This document shows, one piece after another, positions 47,300-58,556 of a stretch of DNA of 64,000 nucleotides (its first letter is position 1; each line of letters starts with the position of its first letter). The DNA is from Simmondsia chinensis. Taxonomy: Eukaryota; Streptophyta; Magnoliopsida; Caryophyllales; Simmondsiaceae. The position numbers were made by a program, and so were the translations under genes. Location of the stretch: contig JAGTTD010000026.1 in NCBI GenBank assembly GCA_018398585.1, forward strand, positions 811,001-875,000, given 5' to 3'. Under the pieces are notes generated by a model. The model worked only from the letters and a program-made list of their open reading frames with translations, was not told the origin of the DNA and searched no databases.

Positions 47300-47420
47300 T
47301 GCTGGCCGATTCTCCCCTGGTACCCCTTGGTTTGGGGGCTAGTGTGCCACACCCATGATCAGGGGTTCGAATCTTGGCATTCCCCTTCCCCTTACCCCCC
47401 TCCCCCCATGTAATATTGAT
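47300..47420 (+). mobile_element. Possible tRNA-derived SINE of a third family
   Basis: CCCTTGGTTTGGGGGCTAGTG and GATCAGGGGTTCGAATCTTGG look like boxes A and B. A C-rich stretch, TGTAATATTGAT and an A-tail follow. Internal promoter and tail only; no TSD fixed. Confidence 0.5.
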
Positions 47421-47744
47421 AAAAAAAAAATATAATAATATCTGTTGAAACTGAATACGAGCCGACAACTGTCATGATGACTACCTCATTATCATTATCA
47501 GTTTGTGGGTCTTTTTATTTATATTATTTAGTAAGGATAAATGGAGTGGTAGGGAAAAAAAATAATTAATAATGACGTGGGGGTAGACTCAAAATTATTG
47601 AAGCTTTTTGAAATATAAAATTTTATATTTTAATTCTTCTAGAAGACCATTCAAAACTATCAAAACCAAAACTCTTTAATTTTGTAAGTTATAAGGGCCA
47701 TTCACTAAATTTTTTCCTTAATTTTCTATTTATTTAAAGTATTT

Positions 47745-47955
47745 CATAACAACAACATACTCAGTACTTAGAGGCTCCCGCCTAAGCAGGGTCTAGGGGG
47801 CGAATGTAGGCAGCCTTCCCCCTTCAAGGTATTATCCCTGAAGAGAAGCTATTTCCGAGTGCCCCCAACCTGAGGGTGAGGAGTTCTCAAGAGATCACCC
47901 ATTCTGGTACTGCTCTTGCCCAAGTACGCTTAACTTTGGAGTTTTAATGGGATCC
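47745..47955 (-). mobile_element. 5S rRNA-headed SINE
   Basis: Reverse complement of body (47755-47870) and 5S-like head (CACCCATTCTGGTACTGCTC, CCAAGTACGCTTAACTTTGG, TTTTAATGGGATCC). A plus-strand head of the tRNA-derived SINE (GACATGGTATTAGAATC, GAGGTCGTGAGTTCTAATCC) follows directly at 47956-48015. Confidence 0.75.
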
Positions 47956-48059
47956 TTGACATGGTATTAGAATCTTGTTGACCGAGAGGTCGTGAGTTCT
48001 AATCCAAATAACCAGCACTCTAGGGCTCCTTTTGTTTAGGGAGAAAACCACATTTTAGG

Positions 48060-48185
48060 AAGTGGTTTTTGTTACAGACCAAATGAGGTTCCATCCCAAA
48101 ACTAATTGGCAATGGGTGGAGTAAATCCTTGGGTATATAAATTAGCCTTTCCTTTGATAATCCACTAATGTGGGATCTAAATTGC
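48060..48185. repeat. Repeat E copy (partial)
   Basis: GAGGTTCCATCCCAAAACTAATTGG, GGGTGGAGTAAATCC and CCACTAATGTGGGATC match the core of repeat E. Confidence 0.55.
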
Positions 48186-48414
48186 CTCTTATCAGTTTTC
48201 ACCTTTTCCATTGTTTGGCACATCATTTACTTACGGACAGGTTTTCCGACGAAAAACCTTTTCCCTTAAATGAGGAAAAACGACTTCCCTTTAAAAATGG
48301 GGGGAAGTCATGACTCTAAGTGGCCCAAAAACCTTTGTGGTAATCATCATGCAAATCTAGATCGAATCGAAAGAAACCAGATTGTAATCAAGTTGAATTG
48401 TTATATAATATTAT

Positions 48415-48870
48415 ACAAAAAAATTATTTAGGTGCTGTAATATTTTAGCATTTATTACATAAGTACTATGATATTTTAGTAATATACAATGATGTACCCC
48501 GAAGTTTAAAATCGTTTCATGAATTAGGTATCTTTTGCTAAAATTTAGTAGATTTTAAATGAAAATAATAATTTATATATATCATCTATCATAATGTGAT
48601 AATTTCTTTTGTCCGAAAAAGTTAACATAACACATTTGTTTTGATAATGTATAAGTAATTTTTGTTAGAATGTCGACAGCCTTTTGATACTATGATCACA
48701 GTTTGTACCACATCGGTTTTTTGTTAGAAATTAGTCAATTTTTAATGAAAATTCATTAGATTTTAACATAGTATATACACAAGTGATAAAATTTCTTATC
48801 TGAGAGCACCTCATTGTATATATTAAAATGACAGGGTATTTAGATGATGATTGCTCAAATTTTAAAATAC
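48415..48870. repeat. AT-rich long-TIR MITE copy
   Basis: ATTTAGGTGCTGTAATATTTTAGC on the left; GACAGGGTATTTAGATGATG and TTTTAAAATACTTAAG on the right. Same family as 32265-32815. A (TA)n run follows at 48994-49029. Confidence 0.5.
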
Positions 48871-48991
48871 TTAAGAAATAATTTTCTTAATTTATACAGG
48901 TTAGATAAGTAACTTTTTTTAGTTTTTGTTACTTCATATATGTTGTATTATTACTTATGTTGTCCTGTAACAAGAAGTAAAATGATTGGTG

Positions 48992-49032
<41 letters not shown>

Positions 49033-49564
49033 AAACATACAAGAAGACCTCACAATGGGAAATTAAGTTGTCCTTTGAATCAAACAACAGAAAACTCCAC
49101 TCGGAATTTATATTTCCTTGGAAAATCTTTTCTAAAGAAAAATTAATTTCTAGACTCTACTTTTCCGTCAAAACAAATGGAGTGTAAATATCAATGTATT
49201 TCAAACCCAAGGTATGAGCAAGCATGTTTATAATCCACGCTTCAAACCCAAAAGCTTCAATTGTTTAGAAAGAAAAATAGATTTTAGGAATTTGTTTTGC
49301 TTTTTTCTATTGTTAAGAGCGTATTTGTTGATTGAAAAGATTGTAAGATGAAAAAAAATTTCCTCCTTAGGTATACAATGTTAGAAAAAAATTGGACTGG
49401 GAAATGACCAATCAGGTCCAATCTTGAACCAGATTATGTGGTTCGCACTAATTTTTATTCCAAACTGATATTCTTGTATCTTACTGTGAATAGAGGAAAA
49501 CTTGAAAGCCAAAGAAATGAGGTTTTTCGAGCGTTTTATACGGAAAGTTTACAAGTTTTCCAAT

Positions 49565-49860
49565 TGTCAAGGAATCAACTGACTCAAACGCTTATGCCAA
49601 TGGGTGAAGACTCATAAATGATTTTCTACTCTAACCTGCCCTCTCAAACGAATGCCCATTAGGTTTAAAGCTAGCTAGGTAACGCACATGTCCTCGCATA
49701 CCTTGTGCTTGAAATATATTAATATTTAGAATAGGGGCTATTGGGATTCGAACTCGTGACCTCTCGGTCAACAAGGCTCTGATATCATGTTAAGGAACTG
49801 ATTGTTCCAAAAGCTTAAGCAGATGGGTGGAGGCCAAGAAGTGGTTATATACTCTAACAT
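49565..49860 (-). mobile_element. tRNA-derived SINE copy
   Basis: Well preserved: GGGATTCGAACTCGTGACC, CTCGGTCAACAAGGCTCTGA and TATCATGTTAAGGAACTGA (reversed head), with CTCAAACGAATGCCCATTAGG in the body. A partial second unit starts at about 49806. Confidence 0.7.
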
Positions 49861-49879
49861 CTACGAAGGATTGTCCATT

Positions 49880-51000
49880 TTTCTCTCAAAACTGGAGCGG
49901 TCAAAGGAACATGAAGGGGCGAAAAAAAACTAAGGCATCTAAATAGGACAGGATGAAATTGAGCGAAGCAAAACTAAGCTCCAAAACTACTAAAGATGAC
50001 ACATAGCAGCAGTAACGATTGAGGTGAATTTCCAAAACAACGGTAGGCCAACGCCGTAGAGATTCAAAGTCAACTTTTTCTACACCCCTGCGATTATATC
50101 ATAATGTTGCACTTACTTTTTTGATTCTGCGATCTGCTTGACTATGATCGAATCATCCCTTTCCAAACATTTGCAACACAAAAAGAGACGCACCCGACAA
50201 AATAGCAACAAGTATAGAGTAAGAAAATGTATGGGGTATGTTTTTGGATCCATGATTGTTTGAGGGTTTTTTGCTTTGGTTCGTGAAGGAAGGAGCGCTC
50301 TCAAAGTCGTCGGGGCCTTTGGTCCTCTCTCTTTTTTCCTACTTTTTCTTACCCCTTCTTAATGGGTCTTATTATATTTATAGGGGTTTATGGATAGGGT
50401 TTTAAGGATAAGGTTTGCCTCCTTTTTGACCAAAGACTTGGATAACTATGGACTGCCCCCTCTTGACGGTTGCATGTATTAGTGGCTATAGGGAATCACG
50501 GTTTGGCTCATGGCAGGTTGAGGCATCGTGACTTTGGAATCTTGCCGAGTCCCCTGACGTTTACATCACAGGCGGGGGATGAAGGTTAGGGGGAGGTGAG
50601 GGCTGGCGGGAGGTGAAGGTATCATGACGCCAACCCCTAGGTCCTCGGGTCAGCCTATCTTTCTGCTGCTTTTCATGGGCTTCTCGGCTCTCTGCTTTTG
50701 TGCCTCTTATTCTTATCCTCAACGATGATTACTCTTGGAACATTGATTAACATTTGCCCCTTTTTTGTTAGTGGGAAAAACTTTACAACTTTTCTAGAGT
50801 ATTTTGCCTATAAATATATAAACCCATTATAGTTGTGTCAGTAACCCACCTTTGAAACCTGATACATAAACCAACCAATCGTGTGCCCTTTTACGAGCGC
50901 CTTCTTTTTTCTACACTGATAAGGAGATCGTAATTCTTTGAACAGAGGCATAACTTTTGAGGAAACGGGTTTCAAGAGCTTTGATCTCGAAATCTGGACA
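49880..51000. other. Upstream region of monooxygenase copy 2
   Basis: A mixed-composition block unlike its AT-rich surroundings, with GGGGGAGGTGAGGGCTGGCG near 50590 and TTATTATATTTATAGGGG near 50367. It might be LTR-derived, but I found no TG...CA ends or TSD. No gene. Confidence 0.35.
50809..50816 (+). promoter_or_regulatory. Candidate TATA box of monooxygenase copy 2
   Basis: TATAAATA about 245 bp upstream of the ATG. A plausible core promoter; not confirmed. Confidence 0.35.
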
Positions 51001-51062
51001 GAAAAGCGTGAGAATTTTAACCACTAAGCCAATTCAAGAAACTCGTGCATGTAACAGTGTAG

Positions 51063-51475
51063 ATGGAAAAGACTGAAGAAATAGTGATTGTTGGTGCTGG
51101 TATTGCCGGTCTTACCACTAGTTTGGCTCTTCATAGGTAACATTACTTGAGTACCCGAGTTTTAATATCTTATTATTTAGGTTCTTTTTGTCTGAAGTTG
51201 AGGAATTTTTCATCAAAAGATGGTGACTTGACACATATTTCAATGATATATGGGTATCTTCTGCTGGAATTTATTTACTTTTTCCCAAAAAATGACAACA
51301 TGATATACGATTTCGATAATATATTATTAACTTTAGTTTGGTGACGTTTTGTTGCAATTAGGAAAATGATTTTAAGAAACAACTAGGACGGAACATATAT
51401 ACTGTAGTAATCATGTAATGCATTAACTGATTCTAATAAAAATTCACCTAATTAATTAAGTTGGAGGATACCCAA

Positions 51476-51506
<31 letters not shown>

Positions 51507-54500
51507 CTTTGAATTTTCAAGATACCTTATTATATAAATTAAGATATCAGGATATTTAAATGATAAATTCTCAAACCTTAAGTACCTAGAAAATAATACC
51601 GAAGGCTATGGTAGAGAGCAAAATTGAACTATGGTCGTAGTGCTAGGGAATCAACAATTATAAAAGCTTAAATTGTTCGCTTTATATGCGGACATGACCA
51701 GCAAATCCTCATTGGACTTAAAGCGTGGACAATGTATGAGCCCGCCTTATATCATGTGGTTGAATTACATTAGTATATATTAAGAATCGAGGCCATGGAC
51801 ATTAAACTCACTACCTTTCAGCCCACAACACTGTAACATTAGGTTGAATAATCAACTATCTCAAAATCTGGGAGTTCTGTTTGTTTGGTTAAAGAGGCTT
51901 TGGAGTTTAGAGGTCTTGTTTTTGTTCTGGTACCCTGATCGCTTTCTTTGGTGGCCTGGGTTGTGTGGTCTTCTTGCTACTCAGTTACGTGACTGCTTAT
52001 TGGTTTCCTTTTCATTATTGATTTGTCCGAGTCTAAGGATTTCAAAGTTTTCTTATTGTTCTCTTTCTGGATGTTTGTTTTCTCACGAGTCTCCTATGTT
52101 TGGTTTGTGTATCGTTTTGGTCACTATTTTGTATTTTTAAGTTCTTCTTTTGTCTTTCTATTATGAACTTCGCTCTGTTTGTCTATGAGCTAATTTTTTG
52201 TCCTCTGTATACATTTCGACTTCAAGTATTGAAAAGAAAATGATTTTATACTCTAATAGTAACGGGTTTCGGGAATTTGTTTGAAAGGTTGGGAGTGAAG
52301 AGCATAGTATTGGAGTCATCAAGTGGTTTGAGAGCATATGGATATGGATTAGTGTTGTCAACAAATGCTTGGAAGGCACTTGATGCTCTTGGCATTGCTG
52401 ATTCTCTTCGCCATCTCTATCTTCCTCTCTCTTTGTAAGTCATTTTTTCTCGGTAATTAGATAAATAATTCTTAGTACAAAACCGATACATCCATCGAAA
52501 CGAAGCTCGAGAAAGCCCACAAGAGTGGTCTCTTTGTAAGTCATGTTTTAGCATAGATTTAGAATTTTATTACATTCATTTAAAGCAAAGTCTTTACCAG
52601 TGATGGTGAAGTCTTTTACTGCTGTTTAGTATATTCTGTTTGTTTTCTCCATGTTTTTCTTTTGATTGTGATGTGGCTCTACTCAAACTTTTTTAGTTCA
52701 CTCCAACAATCCCCACTTGTCTGATTGTTGCTGAGCGGTTTTTGGATTTCAAACGAACGTCCCCTGAAGGTCATTTTAATGTGGTTGATTTCCCTCTTTT
52801 GGAGTCAGTTTCGCTATAGCACCCGCAGCTTTAGCTAGTTTAGTTTGTCTTCTTTTGCTGCATGCTTTCACGAGGGCTAGCTCAGACCTCACTCTTGTGG
52901 GTGCGCTTGCTCTATACCGCTAAAAAAGCAAAAAAGGTTTAATTTTATAAATTCAGAAATTTTGATATAGATATTTCGAGGTTTGAGTATGTATAACTCA
53001 GTACCTTGATATTTTAATATATACAGTGAGATATTCTGTAGTTTGAATGCTTAAATTCAGTGGGTTTTTGCTCAAATATATACTGGACATAATTCTGATA
53101 ATAATATAAGCATTCTTTATCAAAATTGATGGTCTTTGCCGAAAATCATTGATATGACATACGATTCCGGCAACATATATGCGTCTTCCATCAGAATCCT
53201 GTATTTTTTTTTATTCTAATCTATTGAATTTTCCTTAAAGACATTGACATGAAACTCATATATATTATTATAACTATGTATTACTTTTAGCACTTTTTCG
53301 GTGAAAATTGGTCAAAATCTACCAGATTTTAGATTCTGTTACTAAATGATAAATTTTTAAACCTTAGAATATTTTACAGTATATATTAAAATATCAGAGT
53401 AGTTAAATAACAATAATTAAGAGATAACTTGCCTTTGCATAGTAGTAGGTAAATTTTTGCCCCACATGTAATGATTCCTTTTCATGAGTTGGATTCCCAC
53501 AAACTTTTTTAAAAGGTGATCTTTTAAGGGCTAGGCAAAGTGTACTGAAATTCGGAATCCGAAGCGAGTCAAGCATCTCTTTATTCGAACTCGTGTTAAT
53601 AAAGCCTTGCGTCTTTATTGAACTTTTGAACCTTTGTTCAAACTCGGTTCAACAAGATATTAGTATGCTTGATACTTGGCTCGATCCTCTTATTAATGTC
53701 AGGGAGTTTGGTGAAACGACCTTATTGTCGAGCGGAATTGAGCTTTTGACCAATCCAAGCTTGACTTCCACATTGAACTGTTCGAGCTTCTATCAAGCCA
53801 TTATGAGCGCCTTTCGAGCACCAATGAACTGTTAACAAGTCATTATCAAACTGTTCATGAATGTTAAAAAGTCGAGCACCTTCTGTTCAAACTCTATACT
53901 TGTTACGCTTATTGAACTTGTTTGAACTTCAAAATGAACATAAATGAATGCCAATCGATTTTGATACAGCGGAAAGCACGAGGTTCGATCGGTAACAAGG
54001 AAAAGATTGCTAGAGATATTGGAGAGAGAGGTGCCAAAGGGAAGTATTAGGTACTCTTCCAAGGTCGTTTCCATTCATGACTCTGGCTCCTCTAAACTCG
54101 TGCACCTTGCTTATGGCTCCACCATTAAAGCCAAGGTAAACAACCGATTTTTTTTTTTCGATAAATATCGGCAAAGCTGAAGAACAGACAGGCATCTCGA
54201 AAAGACGAGGCCTAGGCCACTCCGTAAGCGGAGGGGGAACAAAAAGGGAAACAAAAAAGCATCAAAACCAAAACACCCAAACCCGACAAAACAGACACCG
54301 AGCACACGCTACCCAAAACAAGCTCAGACCGGGAACCCAAAAGAAAAAGAACCAAACGACCAGAGCGGGAAACCGAAGCTTTCCTTTTTATGTAATTATC
54401 CCAAAAGTGTCATATTTGGAATCTGTTTAGAAACACAAAGATTTTGTTTAAAAACAGATGCATTTTTCATTTTTCATTTCTAGTTTTCCATTTTAACTCA

Positions 54501-56338
54501 ATTCTTCTATTTCTATTTGTCATTTGGAAAACACGTTTAGGAGCAGAACATCGTTTACAGTTCTCCAATATGGAAAGCTGCAAAATACATTCAAGTGATT
54601 TCAATTTTTTAATTTTCCTTTTCACCTCTTTCTCGAGAGCCCCATAATCTTTCAGTTTTTTTTTAAATATATTTCCATGAAAAATTGAAAAGTGGTGAAG
54701 TTATTTAAATTGCCAATTTTTCAATTTCGAGAAATTGTATGATAATTTTTCAGTTTTTATATTCTATAAGAACAAAAATAGACTTCGCACAACAAGCATA
54801 TCTTATCAATTGCTTTAAGGCTCAATCTCACACAAAGTTCTTTGAAATGTTAGGTGTTGATTGGATGCGATGGAGTGAACTCGGTGGTGGCTAACTGGCT
54901 CGGACTTGAAAAACCCATATACGTTGGTCGGTCCTCGGTTAGGGGCCTTGCGGAGTTCTCTGATTGTCATGGACTTCATCCACAGTTTTATCACTACCAT
55001 GAGAATGGTATTCGTTTTGGTTACTTTCCATGTGATGAAAAGACTGTTTATTGGTTCATGTCCTTCATTTCATCTCATCAGAGTAAGCCATCCTCGTTCC
55101 TTAGACGCTTCGATATCATAATTACTTATATTCTTTTTTGCTTTCGTAATAGTCGGTTTTTTGACACTAACATTAGTCGTTGTCGTTGTCGTGCGTTAGT
55201 CGTGTTTTGAGGTGCCTGTTTTGCCTGTTTTGATTTGCTGTCCTGTTTTTGTCATTTCTGTATCTCTTTGGTCCCCATTCTTTCACGGGTGGACTCAGGT
55301 CTCGCTTGGTCGAGTGACCTGTTTCGTTCCCGACTATGTCGCTAATTATCGAAAAAAAACATTATCATGTACTTTTGGATGCAGAGGATGAAGATCTCAA
55401 GAGTAACCAAGCTAACATAAAGCAGTTTGTTTTGGATAAACTTCGAGGCACACCAGCACAAAGGCACACTATTGTAGAAAACACTGATTCTGATAACATG
55501 TCCATTTCCGCAATAAAGATGAGGCGTCCATGGGACATACTGTTTGGTAAGGCCGGTGAAGTCTAATAATGATCACGAGAGTTTTCAAGATAATAAATTT
55601 ATAATCGAACTTTATATTAGCTATTTAAGGTTTCAACTTAAGCTAGCTTTATTTAAGTTTTATGATAGTTTATAAACATTTAATTTAACTTTCTTTTACT
55701 TCGGGTAAGAAAAAGAGGTTTGGTTATTCTCAACATTAGTGATAGGAGTTACTATCATGTTTGTCGCTCGTATTGTATTATAAATTAGCTTGTAATGTAA
55801 TGTGAATGAGATCAGGTTTTCTCGTTTTTCATCTATGGAATTAAGATTCCACATAGAATCAAGATCAAATGACAATACAACTCTAAGATCGAGTATGAAG
55901 TTCAATACCCATGGCACAATGTAAGATTAACTTATTGACATAACATGTTTGCCACTCTTGTTGTCAGGGACTATCAACAAAGGGAATATCTGCGTAGCTG
56001 GAGACGCCCTCCATCCGATGACACCCGATATAGGGCAAGGCGCGTGTTCTGCATTTGAAGACGCTATCGTTTTAGCCCGATGCCTTGGTGAGGCCTTAAA
56101 GGAGGACGGGAACAACGAAAATGAGTACGGAAGGATAGCGACGGCATTAGAGAAGTATGCCAAAGAGAGGAGATGGAGAAGTTTTGTACTTGTTAGTGTT
56201 GCATATTTGACAGGCAAAGTGTACCAAATCGACGGGAAAGTAATGGGGTACTTAAGAGATAAAATGTTATCGAGATTGTTGCTAAATACCCAGCTTAAAT
56301 TGGCTGAGTTTGACTGTGGGCGACTAGATTGTGCTTGA
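51063..56338 (+). CDS. FAD-dependent monooxygenase (MO1-like), copy 2
   Basis: Intact tandem partner of the gene at 39261-46982. Exons: 51063-51136, 52288-52434, 53970-54135, 54854-55082, 55385-55546 and 55968-56338, sum 1149 nt, 382 residues. Motifs in order: GAGIAG (FAD dinucleotide fold, residues 11-16), [13 protein letters not shown], the DG motif [35 protein letters not shown], and the GD motif [18 protein letters not shown]. The C-terminus is FDCGRLDCA. No transit peptide or membrane segment; probably soluble. The family resembles plant MO1/CTF2-type proteins related to bacterial salicylate hydroxylase and zeaxanthin epoxidase; the real substrate is unknown. It is slightly short for the family because about 20 residues seem absent between LPLS and GKHEVRS. 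The introns hold several LINE ends. The leader before the ATG resembles that of copy 1, so the duplication included the 5' flank. Confidence 0.9.
51481..51506. repeat. 26-base A run
   Basis: Homopolymer in intron 1 of monooxygenase copy 2, next to AT-rich MITE-like sequence (about 51460-51590). Confidence 0.85.
51650..51855 (-). mobile_element. Decayed tRNA-derived SINE copy
   Basis: Contains TAAAAGCTTAAATTG, CATTGGACTTAAAGCGTGGA and a reversed, degraded head ending TGTAACATTAGGTTGAA. Confidence 0.5.
52935..53430. repeat. AT-rich long-TIR MITE in monooxygenase intron 2
   Basis: ACCTTGATATTTTAATATATAC on the left and, inverted, TATATTAAAATATCAGAGTAG on the right. Same family as 32265-32815. 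Confidence 0.55.
54148..54380 (-). mobile_element. LINE 3' end in monooxygenase intron 3
   Basis: A T-run, then CGATAAATATCGGCAAAGC, CGAAAAGACGAGGCCTAGGCC and GCGGAGGGGGAACAAAAAGG. This is the reversed 3'UTR of the family also seen at 58557-59930 and 34752-34930. Confidence 0.65.
55105..55358 (+). mobile_element. LINE 3' end in monooxygenase intron 4
   Basis: T/G-rich 3'UTR with CACGGGTGGACTCAGGTCTC and GGTCGAGTGACCTGTTTCG, ending GTCGCTAATTATCGAAAAAAAA. The 5' boundary is not resolved. Confidence 0.6.
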
Positions 56339-57084
56339 CATTTATTTGGAGTCTATTACTTATGTATCATAAATGCTCGATGTTTTAATATATCCAGTGA
56401 GTTTAAAAAATTTATTACTTAGGTGCCTAAAGTTTGAAATTTTATCAATCAAGTACATGAAACAGAGAATGTCAACAGTGAATTGATCAAGAGAATCAAT
56501 TATATTTGGACCTAGGGAAGTAATCTTTGTATAATTCTAATTGTTTGTGTGTTTCATGTGAATTTTTTTTTCGATAATTAGTGACTAGGTCGCGATCCCA
56601 TTCAAGCGCTCGAGCAATCGAACCCTTATAAACCCGCTTAATAGCGGGGCACAGAAATACAAGAATAGAAACAAACAGGGCTACAAACAACAACTGGCAT
56701 AATAGAACGAACCTAAGTGATCACTATGACTGATTCGGGACTCAGGACCATTAAAGCAGGATAGAAGGCATTCAGGTCATCCTTCATCAAGTATGACTCT
56801 CACCGTAGGCGGGTCAAAGCCATCGGAATTCAGACCTAACTTCTTTCCCATCTCAATTATAAAAAGAACTAAAAACATATCGGGGTATTTACTATCTTTG
56901 TAGTGGAATTTTTGCTATAGATTTACCCCGAGGTTTTTTACCCTCTAATTTCGAGGGGCTTCAAAGTTATATCTAGGGGTCATTTATTTTGACATATTTT
57001 TAGTTGATATTTCGGTGATTTTAATGTGGTTTATGAATTTATCTGTCACTATTATTGTCTTCGGTGCTCAATTCATTATTGTGT
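56187..57084 (+). repeat. Segment duplicated at 57881-58556
   Basis: Runs from the last 150 bp of the copy 2 coding exon into its downstream flank. Equivalent blocks in both places include TTACTTATGTATCATAAA, TTTTAATATATCCAGTGA and GTGCTCAATTCATTATTGTG. The copies differ by a LINE insertion here (56563-56868) and a 51-bp triplication in the other. Confidence 0.85.
56563..56868 (-). mobile_element. ORF2-less LINE-like element, 5'-truncated
   Basis: Minus-oriented. A T-run, then CGATAATTAGTGACTAGGTC. Upstream on the minus strand, IIEMGKKLGLNSDGFDPP with a stop at 56777-56779 is the C-terminus of an ORF1-like protein, followed directly by about 200 bp of 3'UTR. The corresponding site in the duplicate (near 58345) lacks the insert, so it inserted after the duplication. 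Confidence 0.7.
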
Positions 57085-57109
57085 GAAGTGTTTTAGAACC
57101 CAACAATCT

Positions 57110-57430
57110 AATCGGTGGAATGGATTTGACAACCCCTGTCAAAAAATTAACTGTCCCTAAAGTTTAAATTGTTACGTGAAAGCCAACAAACAGCTTTATA
57201 CTCTAATTTTTCCACTCATACAAAGGAACATTCATTTTAAAATGTGGATGATACGTAAGTCCAACTCATATCTAGTATTATAATTATATATATTAATGTA
57301 CGGTATTGGGTTATTGAAATTTGAACTTATGTCTCTTTGATTCACAAGGTTCTGTAACTATATTAAAAAACCAACTGTACCACAATTTTACTGTGCCGGT
57401 GAAGATTCATAAATAATTTTATATTCTATC
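57110..57430 (-). mobile_element. Decayed tRNA-derived SINE copy
   Basis: TGTCCCTAAAGTTTAAATTG, CCACTCATACAAAGG and TTGAAATTTGAACTTATGTC match the SINE unit weakly. Confidence 0.45.
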
Positions 57431-57880
57431 CAATGCTAATTTCAAAGCACAATATTTAGGGAGTTGTTATTGTCATTGCAGAAATTGTTATTACCACAGT
57501 AGTAACATGATGTTGTGAATAATAGTTACAAGATTTTAGAAAGTAATTCTGATTTAATATTTTCGTTATAACAATAACATTACTGTATATTTAATCAATG
57601 AATATGTTTGGGAGTTGTATCCATAAAAAATATGTTTGGGAATTGCATTTTGGTCTGCTTGTTTTTTAGGGCCCATATTAATATCTTAAATTTTGGTGTA
57701 TTAATATTTTAATCTAAAAAGTTAAATATATTTAATAAAATAGTCAAACCAATAATGCGTAAAGGCTTAAAATATACCTCTTTTTTCATTATTTGTATCT
57801 TCGTGCATAAGATGAGGGGGATAGCAAGGGGGTAATTTGTTTACCAATAAATAACGATAAATTTTATATCATTTCATACT

Positions 57881-58034
57881 GTACTTGTTAGTGTTGCATA
57901 TTTGACAGGCAAAGTATATCAAAGCGACGGGAAGGTGATGGGGTACTTGAGAGATAAAATGTTGTCGAGATTGTTGCTAAATACCCAACTAAAATTGGCT
58001 GAGTTTGACTGTGGGCGACTAGATTGTGCTTGAC
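57881..58034 (+). pseudogene. 3' remnant of a third monooxygenase copy
   Basis: Encodes the last about 50 residues of the monooxygenase ([20 protein letters not shown] ... FDCGRLDCA, stop at 58032-58034) with no upstream exons. It is much closer to copy 2 than to copy 1. It belongs to the duplicated segment 56187-57084, so it is a by-product of that duplication rather than an independent gene. Confidence 0.85.
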
Positions 58035-58178
58035 ATCTATTTGGAATCTATTACTTATGTATCATAAACGTTGATGTTTTAATATATCCAGTGAAATATC
58101 CCGATGTTTAAAAATTTTATTACTTAGGTGTCTAAAGTCTGAAATTTTATCAATTAAGTACATGAAATAGAGAATGTT

Positions 58179-58331
58179 AGCGGTAAACTGATCAAAAGAA
58201 TTAATTGACCTAGGCAGGTAATTTTTGTAAGCGATAAACTGATCAAAAGAATTAATTGACCTAGGCAGGTAATTTTTGTCAGCGGTAAACTGATCAAAAG
58301 AATCAATTGACCTAGGCAGGTAATCTTTGTA
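58179..58331 (+). repeat. 51-bp unit repeated three times
   Basis: Units at 58179-58229, 58230-58280 and 58281-58331, each containing AAACTGATCAAAAGAAT and TTGACCTAGGCAGGTAAT. The parallel segment downstream of copy 2 has one diverged unit, so the expansion came after the duplication. Confidence 0.9.
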
Positions 58332-58556
58332 TAATTCTAATTGTTCATGGGTATTTGCTATCTTTATAGTGGAATTTTTGCTATAGATTTACCCCGTGGT
58401 TTTTACCCTCTAATTTCGTGGGGCTTCAAAGATATATCTAGTGGTCGTTTATTTTCACATATTTTTCGTTGATATTTCGGTGATTTTAATGTGGTTTATG
58501 AATTTATCTATCATTATTATTGTCTTTAGTGCTCAATTCATTATTGTGTAAAGTTT

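Noticed and set aside
49880..51000. Solo LTR
   Set aside because: No TG...CA ends or flanking duplication could be found by eye.
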